64,000 nucleotides of DNA from Aequorivita sp. CIP111184 (GCF_900489465.1 NZ_UEFQ01000013.1:1-64000); one strand, 5' to 3'. Positions 18,433-27,290 are shown, counted from the first letter of the stretch. A program made the numbers and translations. The notes: generated by a model not told the origin, from the letters alone.

Positions 18433-19317
18433 ATGAAATCGCTCCTTTCAATTTTTATTTTGTTTTTGCTACTTTCCGCTGAAACTTTACAAGCCCAGCA
18501 ACAATATACCGTTGATGGCCAAACCTACACATTGAATACAGAAATAGAAGGGCCTTTGACACTACTTTGGAATACGCTTAATGGTGAATACCGTTATTTT
18601 TCAAAGAAAGACAATGACATTGTTGAACTTAAGAACACAAAACAAGGCGGTGATTATAAGGAAGAATACAAAGAAACGCTAAAGCAGCAAACCAGCGATG
18701 TAGTCATTTCAACTGAAAATGTAAAATTGATATTACCTAGCCTTCACGATTTTTTTGTGCAATACAATAAAAAGAAAGACCCAAATTTTAACGAAGAAAA
18801 AAAATCCATCGATTTACAATTTCGCCTCGGAGCCTTTGCGGGTATAAGCAATAGTATTTACTCTGAAAACCCAACAAATGCACTTCAACCAGTTGCAGGA
18901 ATAGATTTTGAAATAATGGATGCTATAAAATTGAAAAGACATTCTGTTGTGCTTCGGTTTAAACAAACTTTTGAGAGTAGCGATTACAAATATACCGCAT
19001 CACAACTTTCGTTGAATTATCGTTTTAAATTTATAAAAACGCCCAAGTTTGATGCCTTTGTGAATTGCAAATTTGCTGCCCTTACATTTTCTAAAAGAGA
19101 AATTACTTATGTACTAGAAAGTAATCCCCCCACAGTGATTACAGAAAATAGCTCGGGTAGTGATTTTAGCGCCCCCGTTACCTTTGGAATAGGTGCAGAC
19201 TATAAAGTTGGCAACGGTTATATAACCTTTAACTATAATGATATTGTAGGTTTGAGTGTTGAAAGCAATGATGAATTTCCAGTAGATTTTACACTAGGTT
19301 ATAAATTCAATCTGTAA
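18433..19317 (+). CDS. Hypothetical outer-membrane-type protein
   Basis: A 294-residue protein with a signal peptide (about 1-22, ending AETLQAQ). The C-terminal half (about 130-294) alternates short hydrophobic and polar stretches with aromatic ends and finishes with VDFTLGYKFNL, a pattern of outer-membrane beta-barrels. The N-terminal part contains YTVDGQTYTLNTEIEG. No family is recognised beyond this. It follows the glycosyltransferase by 48 bp and might share its transcript. Confidence 0.65.
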   Translation: MKSLLSIFILFLLLSAETLQAQQQYTVDGQTYTLNTEIEGPLTLLWNTLNGEYRYFSKKDNDIVELKNTKQGGDYKEEYKETLKQQTSDVVISTENVKLILPSLHDFFVQYNKKKDPNFNEEKKSIDLQFRLGAFAGISNSIYSENPTNALQPVAGIDFEIMDAIKLKRHSVVLRFKQTFESSDYKYTASQLSLNYRFKFIKTPKFDAFVNCKFAALTFSKREITYVLESNPPTVITENSSGSDFSAPVTFGIGADYKVGNGYITFNYNDIVGLSVESNDEFPVDFTLGYKFNL

Positions 19318-19797
19318 TCAATTTGTTTGAATAATTACAGGCAAGGTAAATTGCGTTTTAACGGGAATACCTCGTTTATATGCTGGAGCTATAGGTTGTA
19401 AAGAATCGATACTTTGCAGAATCCATTTTTCTAAATTTGGATATTCTTTTTGCAGTACTGTGTCCATTTTTATTTCTAGAATCGTGAGTTTACCACTGCT
19501 ACCCACTTCAAAATCCACTTTTATCGTGTCATAAACATCGTGAACGGCAATCATTTCTTCGTGGCTGATGGATTGGTACAAATGTGAACTTATAGTATTA
19601 ATGAAGCATTCTTTCTGCTCAGGTTTTTCTAAAGTATTTTTGCAGTTTAAAAAGGATGGATAACGGTCCACGTCTTTCCAGTCTATGGTTTGCATTTCTT
19701 CTTTAAAAATTTTTTCAGAGGAAACTTTTTCGGTCTCAAAAAACTGGCAAGAAGTTGCCAGTAACAAAAGAAAAACTAAATGAAAACGCTTTATCAT
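19318..19797 (-). CDS. Lipoprotein with TonB C-terminal-like domain
   Basis: A 159-residue protein with a lipoprotein signal (FLLLLATSCQ, lipid-modified Cys at about 17). The C-terminal 75 residues (IKVDFEVGSSGKL to KTQFTLPVIIQ) resemble the TonB C-terminal/energy-transducer fold seen in many small Bacteroidota proteins, including the end of the downstream M56 protein. That resemblance suggests a shared fold but not a tested role. It is convergent with the barrel gene and separated by a bidirectional terminator from the M56 gene. Confidence 0.7.
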   Translation of the reverse strand: MIKRFHLVFLLLLATSCQFFETEKVSSEKIFKEEMQTIDWKDVDRYPSFLNCKNTLEKPEQKECFINTISSHLYQSISHEEMIAVHDVYDTIKVDFEVGSSGKLTILEIKMDTVLQKEYPNLEKWILQSIDSLQPIAPAYKRGIPVKTQFTLPVIIQTN

Positions 19798-19876
19798 TTC
19801 AGAATATATTCTACTTTGAAAAGTACAAATTTACTGAAAGTTAATGTCTTGAAAATATAAGTTATTATTCAATAAA

Positions 19877-19900
19877 AAAACCGAAAAAATTTTCGGTTTT
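19877..19900 (-). terminator. Terminator of the blaI-M56 operon
   Basis: AAAACCGAAAA pairs with TTTTCGGTTTT with a two-base loop, an 11-bp perfect stem. It lies 20 bp after the stop of the M56 gene (minus strand), with T-rich sequence on the exit side. Confidence 0.65.
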
Positions 19901-19920
19901 CTTATTGAAGGAGGGGAGTG

Positions 19921-21336
19921 TTATTTCAATTCAAAAATGATAGGCAAAGAATATAGCACACCTACTTTCTTGCCTTTTTGTTCGCCTGGCTGCATTTGTG
20001 GGAGTTTTTGAACAACACGTATTGCTTCGGCTTCGAGTTCTGGTTTGGGAGCGCGAGCCCGAACATCCACAATATTTCCATCCTTGTCAATTTTAAACTT
20101 TACAGCAATTCTTTGAATACCCGAAAGATTCAACTCATCACCAAGTTTAATATTGAAATTAGCATTCACAAAATTGGCTATTTTCTGAGACATACAAAGC
20201 TTCATAGCTTCGTTATCACCTGAGCAGCCTGGATATGCTGGGACCTTTTCTATAACTGCAAAAGGAATGTCCGCTTCATCATCTGCTTTATTTTCATCCA
20301 AATATTCCTGAACTGAAGTATAAACTTTATCGCCCGGCTGTGCTTCGGTGGTTAGTAATTTTAAGGCTTTTTCCTCCTCGGGTGTCATTGTGCCTTTTTT
20401 CATAATAGCCTCTGCTAATTCGTTTATTTTGGTCATAACTTCGGAATCTGACTGCAACTCAGTTTGTGTTTCCTCAGGTTTTGGGTCGTTACTGCAAGAG
20501 GTGTAAATTAACATCCCACAGATTGTAGGCACTAATAGTAAATACTTTAGTTGTGCGGTTTTTCTAGATTTTGATTTTTGTAACATACTGATTCGTTTTT
20601 TGATTAATGATTGATTGAAAAATGTATTGATGAATGAGATTTTTTGTGTTTGGAATACTTCTGAAAGCAAATTTTGATAGTATTGTTTTTTATCTTTTTC
20701 TGCAGCAATCTTAGCATCTGCAATGTACTCATGAAGAGTGGCCATACGATATTGAAATAAATAAACCATGGGGTTGAACCAAAAGAAAATGCGGAGTATT
20801 TCAAAAAATAACAGATCTATTGAATGGCTTTGCTGAATGTGTATTTTTTCGTGCGCAATAATGCTGGCTTTATTTTCTTCGGAAATACGTTCTCCCAAAA
20901 AAATAGTGTTGAAAAATGAAAATGCAGTATCTGTTTTAGGAAGTATTACTAATTTAAAATCTTGAAAATTTTGTTTTATCCCAGTGAATCTAAGTTTTAC
21001 GATTTTATATAATTTCCAAAAGAAAAATAATGCGCTGACAGAGATTCCCATCAACCAAAAATTAAAAAAGCTAGGAAGCCACAGCGATGTGCCACTTGTA
21101 ATTGTGTCTGAAGTGTTGCCGCCAATTATTACCGCTGGCAATTCTACTATATATTCCTGGGGAATGTTCTGTTGAATAAAGCCAATACTAACAAAAGGCA
21201 ATACGCAGCCCAAAATTGGGGTTAGCAGCAAAAAGATTCTGTTTAATCCGAAAAATGTTTCCTTTTTCAGAAAGAGGTCATATACTGCCAAAAACAGTAT
21301 CTGAAAAATGAGTATTTGTATGATGGAATGTATCAT
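19921..21336 (-). CDS. BlaR1-type M56 metallopeptidase fused to TonB C-terminal domain
   Basis: A 471-residue membrane protein. The N-terminal region (about 1-275) has four hydrophobic segments and a zinc protease motif HEKIH at about 162-166, typical of the M56 (BlaR1) family. Then follows a linker rich in Glu, Thr and Lys and a C-terminal TonB-like domain (VPAYPGCSGDNEAM, ending QMQPGEQKGKKV...IFELK). In BlaR1 systems the membrane protease senses a signal and inactivates BlaI. Here the penicillin-binding sensor is replaced by the TonB-like domain, so the signal is not beta-lactam by inference. The start overlaps the blaI stop (TAATG), giving translational coupling. Confidence 0.85.
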   Translation of the reverse strand: MIHSIIQILIFQILFLAVYDLFLKKETFFGLNRIFLLLTPILGCVLPFVSIGFIQQNIPQEYIVELPAVIIGGNTSDTITSGTSLWLPSFFNFWLMGISVSALFFFWKLYKIVKLRFTGIKQNFQDFKLVILPKTDTAFSFFNTIFLGERISEENKASIIAHEKIHIQQSHSIDLLFFEILRIFFWFNPMVYLFQYRMATLHEYIADAKIAAEKDKKQYYQNLLSEVFQTQKISFINTFFNQSLIKKRISMLQKSKSRKTAQLKYLLLVPTICGMLIYTSCSNDPKPEETQTELQSDSEVMTKINELAEAIMKKGTMTPEEEKALKLLTTEAQPGDKVYTSVQEYLDENKADDEADIPFAVIEKVPAYPGCSGDNEAMKLCMSQKIANFVNANFNIKLGDELNLSGIQRIAVKFKIDKDGNIVDVRARAPKPELEAEAIRVVQKLPQMQPGEQKGKKVGVLYSLPIIFELK

Positions 21337-21701
21337 TATTCAGGTTTTTCAGAATTAATCTCATTCATAATACTTTCCATTTCTTGGATACTGATATCAT
21401 TTTTCTTCATAAAAAAGGACACCATACTTTTAAAAGAACCCTGAAAATAGCCATCCATCAATTTATTCAAGGATTGATTGCTGTATTCAGTCTTCTTCAC
21501 TTTTGGGAAATAGACGTGGCCCCTACCTTCTTTTCTATAATCAACAAAATCTTTACTTTCCAGAATCCTCACAATCGTTGAAACTGTGTTATACGCAGGT
21601 TTTGGTTCTGGCAATTTCTCTATTATTGAAGCAACATTAGCCTCCTCCAAATTCCAAAGAATTTGCATAATATCTTCTTCTGCTTTTGTTAGTTGTTTCA
21701 T
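21336..21701 (-). CDS. BlaI/MecI/CopY family transcriptional repressor
   Basis: A 121-residue winged-helix repressor starting MKQLTKAEEDIMQILW, with the cleavage/dimer region LMDGYFQGSFKSMVSFFM. The winged helix covers about residues 1-75, the dimer helices the rest. BlaI-type repressors bind palindromic operators and are cleaved by the partner protease. The gene lies just downstream of a 40-bp perfect palindrome, which is a likely operator, and is coupled to the M56 gene. Confidence 0.9.
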   Translation of the reverse strand: MKQLTKAEEDIMQILWNLEEANVASIIEKLPEPKPAYNTVSTIVRILESKDFVDYRKEGRGHVYFPKVKKTEYSNQSLNKLMDGYFQGSFKSMVSFFMKKNDISIQEMESIMNEINSEKPE

Positions 21702-21724
21702 CTTTATTGTATTATATATTCAAA

Positions 21725-21764
21725 TATAACTATAAAATTAGTTTAAACTAATTTTATAGTTATA
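21725..21764 (-). promoter_or_regulatory. 40-bp perfect palindrome, likely BlaI operator
   Basis: The sequence is centred on TTT|AAA at 21744/21745 (half site TATAACTATAAAATTAGTTT) and mirrors itself perfectly over 40 bp. It ends 24 bp before the blaI ATG on the minus strand. BlaI-type repressors bind as dimers to such repeats, so it is probably the operator of the blaI-M56 operon. A role as a hairpin in RNA cannot be excluded. Confidence 0.6.
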
Positions 21765-21774
21765 AATTTTAAAA

Positions 21775-21808
21775 AAAACCTTATAGTTTTTTATCACTAT
21801 AAGGTTTT
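21775..21808 (-). terminator. Terminator downstream of nitroreductase gene
   Basis: AAAACCTTATAGT and ACTATAAGGTTTT form a perfect 13-bp stem with an 8-base loop and T-runs on both sides. It ends the nitroreductase transcript before the blaI operator. Confidence 0.65.
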
Positions 21809-21828
21809 AGAAATTTAAAAGTAAGAAA

Positions 21829-22383
21829 TTATATCCAAGTTGTTTTTTCTTCAATAGTGCTTTTGCGTGTTCCTTCTGGAAGTTCATCATCAAATTTTCC
21901 CATATAGAAGAAACCGAGGCATTGCTCTCCTTGTTCCATCTGAATGAGTTTGTCCATATATTTTATAACACCTGGAGAAGCCCAATAAGCACCAATATTC
22001 ATTTCGTGGGCCGTTAGCCACATGTTTTGAACTGCCATAGCTGTTGCTGCAATTTCTTCCCATTCCGGAAGGCTTTCCTTGGGATCACGTTGCATACAAA
22101 TGGCTATCACACAACCCGCTTTTACTGGATTGTCCATAAATTTGCTATATGTGAATTCTGAAAAGTTCGTTGTAGTTTGTTTGTAGGTCTCAGCTATAAA
22201 TTTTCCAAGAGCGATTTGAGAAGTTCCATGAAAAACTTTAAAACGCCAAGGTTCTGTGCGTTTATGGGTTGGAGCCCAATTGGCAGATTCTAAAATAGTT
22301 GAAATTTCTTCCTTCGTGATTGGCTGGTTGTTGTATTGCGCAGGAAATACCGAGCGTCGGTTCATTATTGTTTTTGAAATCAT
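21829..22383 (-). CDS. Nitroreductase family protein (FMN-dependent)
   Basis: A 184-residue protein starting with MNRRSVFPAQY-type family motif (IMNRRSVFPAQYNNQPITKEE) and containing SANWAPTHKRTEPWRF and the family's C-terminal GFFYMGKFDDELPEGTRKS. These FMN enzymes form dimers and reduce nitroaromatics or quinone-like substrates with NAD(P)H. The substrate is unknown. It reads away from the structured RNA candidate upstream. Length is normal for the family. Confidence 0.85.
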   Translation of the reverse strand: MISKTIMNRRSVFPAQYNNQPITKEEISTILESANWAPTHKRTEPWRFKVFHGTSQIALGKFIAETYKQTTTNFSEFTYSKFMDNPVKAGCVIAICMQRDPKESLPEWEEIAATAMAVQNMWLTAHEMNIGAYWASPGVIKYMDKLIQMEQGEQCLGFFYMGKFDDELPEGTRKSTIEEKTTWI

Positions 22384-22442
22384 TTTTTTTATTTGGAAGG
22401 TGAAGATAGTGAAAAGCTAAATTAGTTTCTTCTCTCTAAAAC

Positions 22443-22664
22443 AAAAAAAGCCCATCCATATGGATAAGCTTCTCATCGGTCTATTTCTAAACCACATCCT
22501 CTTTCGCTAAAGCTTAGAGGACAACACAACATTTTAGTTGCGGTCTGGACGAGACTGTAACCTTGCTATGCCAGTCCTGTCGCTGTGGCACTTCTGCCAA
22601 ATATCTTTATCTATGTTGACGATTTGTGAACTAAATCTCGTGAGTTATAGTTCAATTTGTTTCG
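22443..22664 (-). ncRNA. Candidate structured noncoding RNA with own terminator
   Basis: On the minus strand a Bacteroidota -7-like box TACTTTTG (22672-22679) precedes about 220 bases with successive hairpins: GACGA...TCGTC enclosing GAACTA...TAGTTC, GGCAGAAGTGCC, GACTG...CAGTC inside GGAC...GTCC, and TCCTCT...AGAGGA. It ends with GCTTATCCATATGGATGGGC, a self-complementary stem (22450-22469) followed by TTTTTTT. The start is an estimate from the box and no good -33 box is seen. I do not recognise the family (not RNase P, tmRNA, SRP or TPP/cobalamin riboswitch by their usual cores). It lies directly upstream of the nitroreductase. Confidence 0.5.
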
Positions 22665-22679
22665 TCTGACGCAAAAGTA

Positions 22680-23187
22680 GTAATTCTTTTCAATTAAATA
22701 CATTTAATAGCAATAAAAATTAAATACTTTTTCACTTCAAAATGTAGCTTTGTTGGATTGCAAAAATTTCAAAATGCAAGATTTATCAACTCACCATAGC
22801 TTGAAAACAAAAAATATAATGAAGAAGAGTATATAATCATACAATATGGAAGCAATTTAAACTCGTAAAATACTTCCATCAAAGGACTACGGCATAAAGC
22901 CAACTTCCTTGCCCCTGCTTATTTATTCCTTTTGCTTTTGAGCCAAGATTTTATCTTCTGTTTGATTCCTGCTCAAATATTGTTTAATCTAAATTCAAAA
23001 TTTATGTATTTACAGCAGGATGAAATCTTCGTTCCGTCAGAAATGAAATCCTTAAAAAGTCTGACACAGATGGAGTCCCGACGAGGGCTTGAAAATGCCA
23101 TAATCTTAAATAGCAAAAATCGTGAAAGTGGTCTGAAACACCTAAGGCCATATTCCGAATCAATTCTTCTTTAAGAAGGCTTAAAAA
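22680..23187. other. Intergenic stretch with no recognised gene; likely border zone of the mobile region
   Basis: About 500 bases of AT-rich sequence. Short open stretches exist (for example 22992-23174 on the plus strand) but show no family motif and no good ribosome site. I see no repeat copied elsewhere in the window that would mark an attachment site. Confidence 0.3.
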
Positions 23188-23828
23188 ATGTTAACAGAAG
23201 CACAATTGAATTATCACAAGCGTACTATCAATAAAAATGATAAGTCGTTTTTAGTGACTTTATCATCGACAACAAAAGCCAGTATACTATCAAGAGACAT
23301 AAAAACTTGATACTGTCTATATTTCGGTTTAAAAATTCTTATGATGGCAGTGAAAAGACCTCTGTCTATTTTGAGTTTTATCGAAAAGTATGTTCCAATG
23401 GCTCGCACGTTTCGTAAGCGGAAATAGAGTTTTCCATCAAGACAGTTCGATTAATACACACCTAATTATGCCGAGGCTAAACAAAATGTTTGATAAGGTT
23501 CTCGACAATGAATCCTACACCATTACCAAGAAATTCGTTAGGATGAAGGAATTTAAAATCATCGATACACAAGAATTCGTAAAAGCCATTCTTGACACAA
23601 GGAAACTGTTTAGATACGAGTGTAGCGACAAGAAGAGCGACCCCTCAAAAAAGTCTCGTAAAGTCATAGATATTTTAGACTATAAGGCTTCGTTGCTCAA
23701 TGAAGAACCAAATCTCTGGTTAGGGTAAAACGCTTTCAATTCGTTGTTGAACAATACATTGAAGAAGTGTTGGCCATCAAGAACGATTGGATAAAAAGCT
23801 ATTCGACGAAGTTTATGCGATGGCATAA
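23188..23828 (+). pseudogene. Broken DUF932 (phage/plasmid-related) gene
   Basis: Fragments in shifting plus-strand frames line up with a DUF932 protein: NDKSFLVTLSSTTKAS (from 23188), then YDGSEKTSVYFEFYRKVCS (about 23343-23400), then MFDKVLDNESYTITKKFV, LDYKASLLNEEPNLW, NAFNSLLNNTLKK (about 23729-23767) and ERLDKKLFDEVYAMA with a stop at 23828. Full proteins of this family are about 300 residues or more and common in phages and conjugative elements. At least three frameshifts or in-frame stops (such as a TGA after RDIKT and a TAA before NAFNS) disrupt it. It marks decay at the left part of the element. Confidence 0.6.
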
Positions 23829-23935
23829 AATCAATAAAGTTTCTTCCAGTAACTCAAAATAGATTTTTAGTGACAATTTATTTTTTGAAGAACATTCTTT
23901 TTCACTAACAATTATGCTAATTGCAATAACCAACA

Positions 23936-23960
23936 AGCCCGCAATTTTAAATTGCGGGCT
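23936..23960 (-). terminator. Hairpin downstream of the tRNA
   Basis: AGCCCGCAATT and AATTGCGGGCT form a perfect 11-bp stem with a three-base loop, about 18 bases after the tRNA 3' end on the minus strand. The T-run after it is weak (TTGTTGGTTATT). Confidence 0.5.
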
Positions 23961-23978
23961 AAAACACTTGCGTATCTG

Positions 23979-24065
23979 CGGATAGAGAGAGATTCGAACT
24001 CTCGGTACAGTCTCCCATACGCCTGATCTTCATTCAGGTGCCTTAGACCACTCGACCATCTATGT
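23979..24065 (-). tRNA. Class II (serine-type) tRNA with GAA anticodon, possibly degenerate
   Basis: The 87-base sequence on the minus strand folds as a tRNA with a long variable arm. It has D-arm GTCGAGTGGTCTAAGGC, anticodon stem CCTGA/TCAGG with loop ATGAAGA, a six-pair variable stem closed by GAGA, and T-arm GAGAG-TTCGAAT-CTCTC. The body and the G at the discriminator position are serine-like, but the loop places GAA (a phenylalanine anticodon) at 34-36. The first two acceptor pairs (A-C, C-C) do not form. CCA is not encoded. It may be a pseudo-tRNA or a decayed attachment site, or a true odd decoder; only the fold is seen. Confidence 0.6.
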
Positions 24066-24077
24066 CTTAAAGAGGTT

Positions 24078-26597
24078 TTACCCCTTTTTTGAAACAACAG
24101 GCTTTAGAAAAGTTTTCAAAAAACCGTTTGTTGTCAGATTATGTAAGCCTAACAAGTTGGCTATTTCTTTAGTACTTGATGCCGTAAATCCGGAACTGTT
24201 GATCCCATCAACAAATCTTCTTAAAGTAATTTTTAACGAAATTAAGGATTCTTCGTTAATAACTCTAGTATTCGCGCTAGTATTAACATTCCAGCCTTTT
24301 ACATTTGGTGGTTGAATTGTTACTAAATTAAAACTTGCTGCTTCACCATATAGTTTCTTAAACCATTCGCCTGAGCCCAATAACTGATTAATGTTATCTC
24401 TAGTGATTTCACCGTGTATAGCTCTAGATTTGGCTTCTAAAACTAAATAATGATTTCCAGTCATCACCCAAAGGACATCAGGACCGTTACCAAATTCTGC
24501 CTCTGGTTCTTGAGTATAAAAACCAATGAGTCTTCCAACTTCTGCCAAGGCGTTTTCAAATTTTGTATGTGGTATGTCAGGACTGAACTGAAGATCATCC
24601 AATAGACTTTCTAGATACAATTTAAAATCTTGGGATGTCTCATATCGTTTTATGAAATTGAGGACTTGTGTCGCCTGCTCTACACTTGCCATTATTTTAG
24701 TATAATTATGGCCGTTCTTTGACTGTAACATATGTGAGGCCGTCTTTGCTGCTTTTATTTGTAAATCGTTAGATTTCGGGATATTATCTAGATAGAGATA
24801 ATTGGCGGCTTTTTCAAAATACCAACCTTTCTGCTTTTGGGTTAAATCAATTGTATCAACAATCTCATCCAAGATTATTTTTGAAGCCCCTTCGTAATTC
24901 CGTCTTCTGAAAAGATCGATAGCCTTTGACTCGATATCTGCAATCTCCAAATTCTTAATAACCCGTTCATCGGTTTTGTCAGTCTCCACTTGCGACAGTA
25001 TTCCAGAATGGTATTCGCGCCAGCTCATATCTTGCACAAGACATAATTTAGCAGTATCTCTAATTGTTTTTAGGGCATTATCGTTTGATTCATCATCTAA
25101 TAGTGATAGACCCAGTTTGAGTTGTTTCCGGGTTACTGGTGTAAAATACTGAAGATTCGATCTGTTTCCTAAAAATTGTAATAAATCCTTCCCCATTAGA
25201 AACACAGCGCAATAATCACTGCCAGACCTTACAGCTCGGCCTAGACCCTGCTCAATAATTTGAGCCTTTAGGGAAGATTTTACGGATTCTAGACGTAACT
25301 CTGCATATAACTGTTCATACGAACTAAATGACGGGTAGCCGTCCAATATCAAAACCCTGCACATATCGCCATTCAAATCTACCCCATCATAACGATTCAC
25401 CAGAACATTCAACGATCCTTTCTTGGATTTTAAACTGGCTATATCCTTATTAATGTTATCTTTTTCAATAATTTCTGCGCCAATATCTTCCCACTTTTCA
25501 GCTCTATTTATAGAAGGTGTTAAAACCATTACATTTATGCCAGAATCTGCATATTCTTTAGCCAAAGCCATTATCAGCTCATCAGTTATCCTTGAATCGA
25601 ATCTTTGTGGGGCAAGAATCAATCTTTGACCAACATCCTTACGATCCTTGGGAATCAATGCATTTTTGATGCTATCGATATTTATACCTAAATCTTTTAT
25701 CAAATCAATCTGGTCTTCAAATGTAGCTGAAAGTATATACCTATGTTTTGCTTCGTTAAAGACGCGTACATTATGAAATGGCACATAGGACGGTGCGATT
25801 TCAATACCTCTTGGTCCTACATAGCAATCATAAGATTTTAAGTCGTCAGCTATCAAGCCCCATTTGAACATCAGCTCACCGTCGTCACTGAATTCGCCTA
25901 TAAGATGCACAAGTTCATCTAAACGCGTGAGCCAAGCCCAGTAAGGTACTTTAAGTATCTTAGCATATGGATCGCCATCAGTCAACCTATGGTAGGTTCC
26001 TGGGGCTTGATACTTTAATTCATCATTAAATAATTTTAGTAATCTTTCGGCAAGTTCGTGACCAAATGGAATGTTTAAAGTAGTGGCCTGCCTAGCTTTA
26101 TCAAGACAGACGTGAGCATCATCTAGAACAATAGAGCCGACATCGATATTATCCCTATCAAAAATAGAGCGGGAATTGAAGAGCTTTTGAAATGTGCATA
26201 GCAGAATAGCTTTTGAATTTAAAAAGTCATCAGGAAAAACACTTCTTTGCCCTTGATATTCAATTTCACAAACGGGTATTCCATATAAATCCGCTTGCAA
26301 CTTTGCCTGTTCTAATAGTTGTTTGTCTGGACATAAATACAAACTTGGACCAACTCCTTCAATCATTTTTGAGTGCAACATCAATAAGCTTACAAGCGTT
26401 TTTCCAGACCCTGTATTCATTTTACACAAAACATCTCTTTGATCTCTTATACTATGCCAAGAGTTCAATACCTCTTCTTGTATTCCTCTTAAATATGCAT
26501 ATCCTTCCTTATGGAACAAATTTTGGAATAACTCTATGGGTTCAAAATTTAATTCCTTTGGGGATGTATCTTCTAGTTTTTTCTTAAATATATTCAT
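24078..26597 (-). CDS. DEAD/DEAH-box helicase with C-terminal PD-(D/E)XK-like nuclease domain
   Basis: An 839-residue protein. Superfamily 2 helicase motifs are MNTGSGKT (61-67), VLDDAH (158-162, variant of DEAD/DEAH), LSATF and QGLGRAVRSGSD (about 440, motif VI). The middle (about 520-680) is helical. Near 705-722, GPDVLWV...YLVLEAKS fits a D-x(n)-E-x-K nuclease core. It would unwind or translocate on nucleic acid and cut it, and helicase-nuclease fusions of this kind occur in mobile-element defence cargo. The stop lies 13 bp from the 5' end of the aberrant tRNA. I do not recognise a named defence system. Confidence 0.75.
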   Translation of the reverse strand: MNIFKKKLEDTSPKELNFEPIELFQNLFHKEGYAYLRGIQEEVLNSWHSIRDQRDVLCKMNTGSGKTLVSLLMLHSKMIEGVGPSLYLCPDKQLLEQAKLQADLYGIPVCEIEYQGQRSVFPDDFLNSKAILLCTFQKLFNSRSIFDRDNIDVGSIVLDDAHVCLDKARQATTLNIPFGHELAERLLKLFNDELKYQAPGTYHRLTDGDPYAKILKVPYWAWLTRLDELVHLIGEFSDDGELMFKWGLIADDLKSYDCYVGPRGIEIAPSYVPFHNVRVFNEAKHRYILSATFEDQIDLIKDLGINIDSIKNALIPKDRKDVGQRLILAPQRFDSRITDELIMALAKEYADSGINVMVLTPSINRAEKWEDIGAEIIEKDNINKDIASLKSKKGSLNVLVNRYDGVDLNGDMCRVLILDGYPSFSSYEQLYAELRLESVKSSLKAQIIEQGLGRAVRSGSDYCAVFLMGKDLLQFLGNRSNLQYFTPVTRKQLKLGLSLLDDESNDNALKTIRDTAKLCLVQDMSWREYHSGILSQVETDKTDERVIKNLEIADIESKAIDLFRRRNYEGASKIILDEIVDTIDLTQKQKGWYFEKAANYLYLDNIPKSNDLQIKAAKTASHMLQSKNGHNYTKIMASVEQATQVLNFIKRYETSQDFKLYLESLLDDLQFSPDIPHTKFENALAEVGRLIGFYTQEPEAEFGNGPDVLWVMTGNHYLVLEAKSRAIHGEITRDNINQLLGSGEWFKKLYGEAASFNLVTIQPPNVKGWNVNTSANTRVINEESLISLKITLRRFVDGINSSGFTASSTKEIANLLGLHNLTTNGFLKTFLKPVVSKKG

Positions 26598-26712
26598 CGA
26601 CAGTTTTATTCTATTATCATTTAATCAACAAAGATCCTAAAAATTTATCAAGTGATAGGCTACCCTTCTTTAATTAGTTAAAAAGTGAGTTAGAATGAAT
26701 AATTTATTTTTT

Positions 26713-27290
26713 AAAATATGAAGCCCATTCCACTACATTCCGCGAAAAGCTCCATTCTGAGAAAGAGCTTCTCTTCAAAAATCTTGGACACAACTCCAAA
26801 GATTCCAATTTCCATTTCACTGCCCGCTCATTCCCGATAAAAGTCGGGAAGCGGCCAAACTCCATTCACATTTCCATCTTTGAAGTTACGTCCGCTTTAA
26901 ATCCTGCTAAACAAGAATAATCAGTTTTCATAACCCATTCAGCACATTCCTCTACACTTCGCGAAAAGCTACATTTTGGGAAAAGAGCTTCCCTGCAAAA
27001 ATCTTGGACATTGTCCCCAATTTCTACATTTCACTCCGTTTGCCCTTCCCTCGCTGCTAGGAAGCGCACTTCATTCAAATCCGAAATTGTGAACGAAGTC
27101 CGCTTTAAATCCTGCTGATAATTAATTTCGGTTCTCACAACTCGTTTAGCACTTTCCCCTACATTTTGCGAAAAGCTTCATTGCGAGAAAAGAGATTCAT
27201 TACAAAGGTCTTGGACCTCGTTCCTAATTTCTGCTTTCCACTATACTAACCCAGGCTTTGATTCCCATAAATATGTACTTCATTTTGGAA
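26713..27290. repeat. Three degenerate ~210-bp repeat units (cluster 1)
   Basis: Units begin at about 26713, 26925 and 27131. Each carries a core like CCCATTCAGCACATTCC, GCGAAAAGCT and AGAGCTTC, then TCTTGGACA. The first two end GTCCGCTTTAAATCCTGCT (the third drifts apart at its end). Similarity is high in the first 80 bases and in the end block and lower in between, where unit 1 has a hairpin CCCGCT...AGCGG. No stable protein frame is conserved. They lie upstream of the helicase gene on its strand. Function unknown. Confidence 0.65.

Noticed and set aside
22443-22664. Assignment of the structured RNA to glmS, RNase P, tmRNA, SRP or a vitamin riboswitch
   Set aside because: None of the conserved cores could be seen, so it is left as an unknown RNA.
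23912-24097. Minus-strand 61-codon ORF across the tRNA
   Set aside because: It is the translation of the tRNA itself and its flanks.
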